This document shows, in pieces, positions 5,267 to 5,769 of a stretch of DNA of 5,769 nucleotides. The position numbers and the translations under genes are program-made. The stretch spans positions 1 through 5,769 of the forward strand of contig CAZWKI010000046.1 in assembly GCA_964634645.1 (NCBI GenBank). Reading direction: 5' to 3'. Origin of the DNA: CAZWKI01 sp964634645 (GTDB lineage Bacteria; Patescibacteriota; Patescibacteriia; UBA1558; S5-K13). Each line of letters begins with the position of its first letter. Position 1 is the first letter of the stretch. Under the pieces are notes generated by a model. It saw only the letters and a program-made list of their open reading frames with translations. It had not been told where the DNA came from and ran no database searches.

Positions 5267-5769
5267 TGCTTGAATTAGAAAAATTAAAATTGAGATTAAA
5301 ACAATTTTCAAATAAAGATAAGGCAAAAATTTTGCAGAGATTTTTTAAAACAGGGCTTGGTCAATATGGAGAAGGCGATATTTTTATAGGGGTTGTTGTG
5401 CCAGATCAGAGAAAAGTTGTAAAAGAGTTTTACAATATTTCGCTATTAGATACAGAAAAACTTTTAAGAGATAAAATCCATGAACATAGATTGGTGGCAT
5501 TGTTAATTCTTGTAAAAAAATATGAAATTGCAAAAGATGAAACAAGTCGAGAAAAAATATTTAAGCTTTATATAAAAAATAAAAAATACATAAATAGTTG
5601 GGATTTAGTAGATCTTTCAGCTCCAAATATAGTTGGGGCTTATTTATTAAATAAAAATAGAAAAATTTTGTATGATTTTGCAAAATCAAATCATCTTTGG
5701 ACAAAAAGAATTGCAATGCTTTCTTGTTTCACTTTTATAAGAAACAATGAAAGTCGTGATGCTTTGAAA
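5266..5769 (+). CDS. DNA alkylation repair protein, AlkD-like HEAT-repeat glycosylase (3' end outside window)
   Basis: The ATG at 5266 overlaps the TAA of the PspC gene (TAATG), a typical translational coupling arrangement, and the frame stays open to the last base: 168 codons of a family usually about 220-240 long. AlkD proteins excise positively charged alkylated bases such as 3- and 7-alkylpurines from DNA using stacked helical repeats. Landmarks seen are KILQRFFKTGLGQYGEGDIF with GVVVPDQRKV, the typical 'FKTG-GQY-GD-F-GV--P--R' opening of PF08713. Then come HEHRLVALLILV and NSWDLVDLSAPNIVG with Trp112 and Asp116, which match the Trp109/Asp113 pair of Bacillus cereus AlkD. LWTKRIAMLSCFTFIR follows, whose Arg148 is the likely counterpart of the third active-site residue. 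All expected residues up to the cut are present. The protein is cytoplasmic and has no obvious link to the envelope genes ahead of it. Confidence 0.9.
   Translation, partial: MLELEKLKLRLKQFSNKDKAKILQRFFKTGLGQYGEGDIFIGVVVPDQRKVVKEFYNISLLDTEKLLRDKIHEHRLVALLILVKKYEIAKDETSREKIFKLYIKNKKYINSWDLVDLSAPNIVGAYLLNKNRKILYDFAKSNHLWTKRIAMLSCFTFIRNNESRDALK

Noticed and set aside
1..5769. TGA recoded as glycine (as in Gracilibacteria and Absconditabacteria)
   Set aside because: No in-frame TGA occurs in any of the well-supported genes, and conserved glycines use GGN codons. The window gives no support for a changed code.

Overview
This is an AT-rich bacterial window. Its gene content fits the Candidate Phyla Radiation (Patescibacteria, Parcubacteria-like). 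The pointers are a DUF5654 membrane protein, a PspC-domain protein, and an S41 peptidase whose N-terminal 'WYV' repeats resemble those I associate with CPR surface proteins. Several genes also lack a Shine-Dalgarno sequence. The lineage is inferred from gene families and composition; no rRNA or marker gene is present. Long reading frames close on TAA or TAG, and nothing suggests recoded TGA.

Left part (1-1548): the window opens inside the 3' end of an unrecognised two-helix membrane protein on the + strand. It converges on a - strand lipoprotein gene, and a GC-rich hairpin flanked by T on one side and A on the other acts as a two-way terminator between them. The lipoprotein (about 382 aa) looks like a TIM-barrel glycoside hydrolase of clan GH-A, closest to GH113 by motif layout. 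A short AT-rich divergent promoter region follows.

Middle (1549-2910): a complete CaCA-family cation/Ca2+ exchanger, then a small orphan gene of 84 codons. The orphan has a strong Shine-Dalgarno, its own promoter and a clean terminator. It encodes a basic protein with an H-x-H-C-x-C cluster and no recognised family.

Right part (2911-5769): a compact + strand cluster. It holds an exported CtpA-type S41 protease (PDZ domain, Ser/Lys/Gln triad), DUF5654, a PspC/LiaF-like membrane protein, and the first 168 codons of an AlkD-like DNA alkylation repair gene that runs off the window. The pspC-like gene is broken by a one-base shift at a run of seven T. That site also reads as a U_UUU_UUG slippery heptamer, and a -1 shift there restores a full-length 148-aa protein. 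The protease, PspC and DUF5654 products all belong at the cell envelope, so the cluster may serve envelope maintenance, with AlkD co-transcribed. That functional link is inference.

No tRNA, rRNA, CRISPR array, insertion sequence or prophage gene was seen. I do not see a clearly new multi-gene system. The most notable items are the PspC frameshift, the orphan small gene, the glycosidase-like lipoprotein, and a terminator lying inside the first gene's reading frame.
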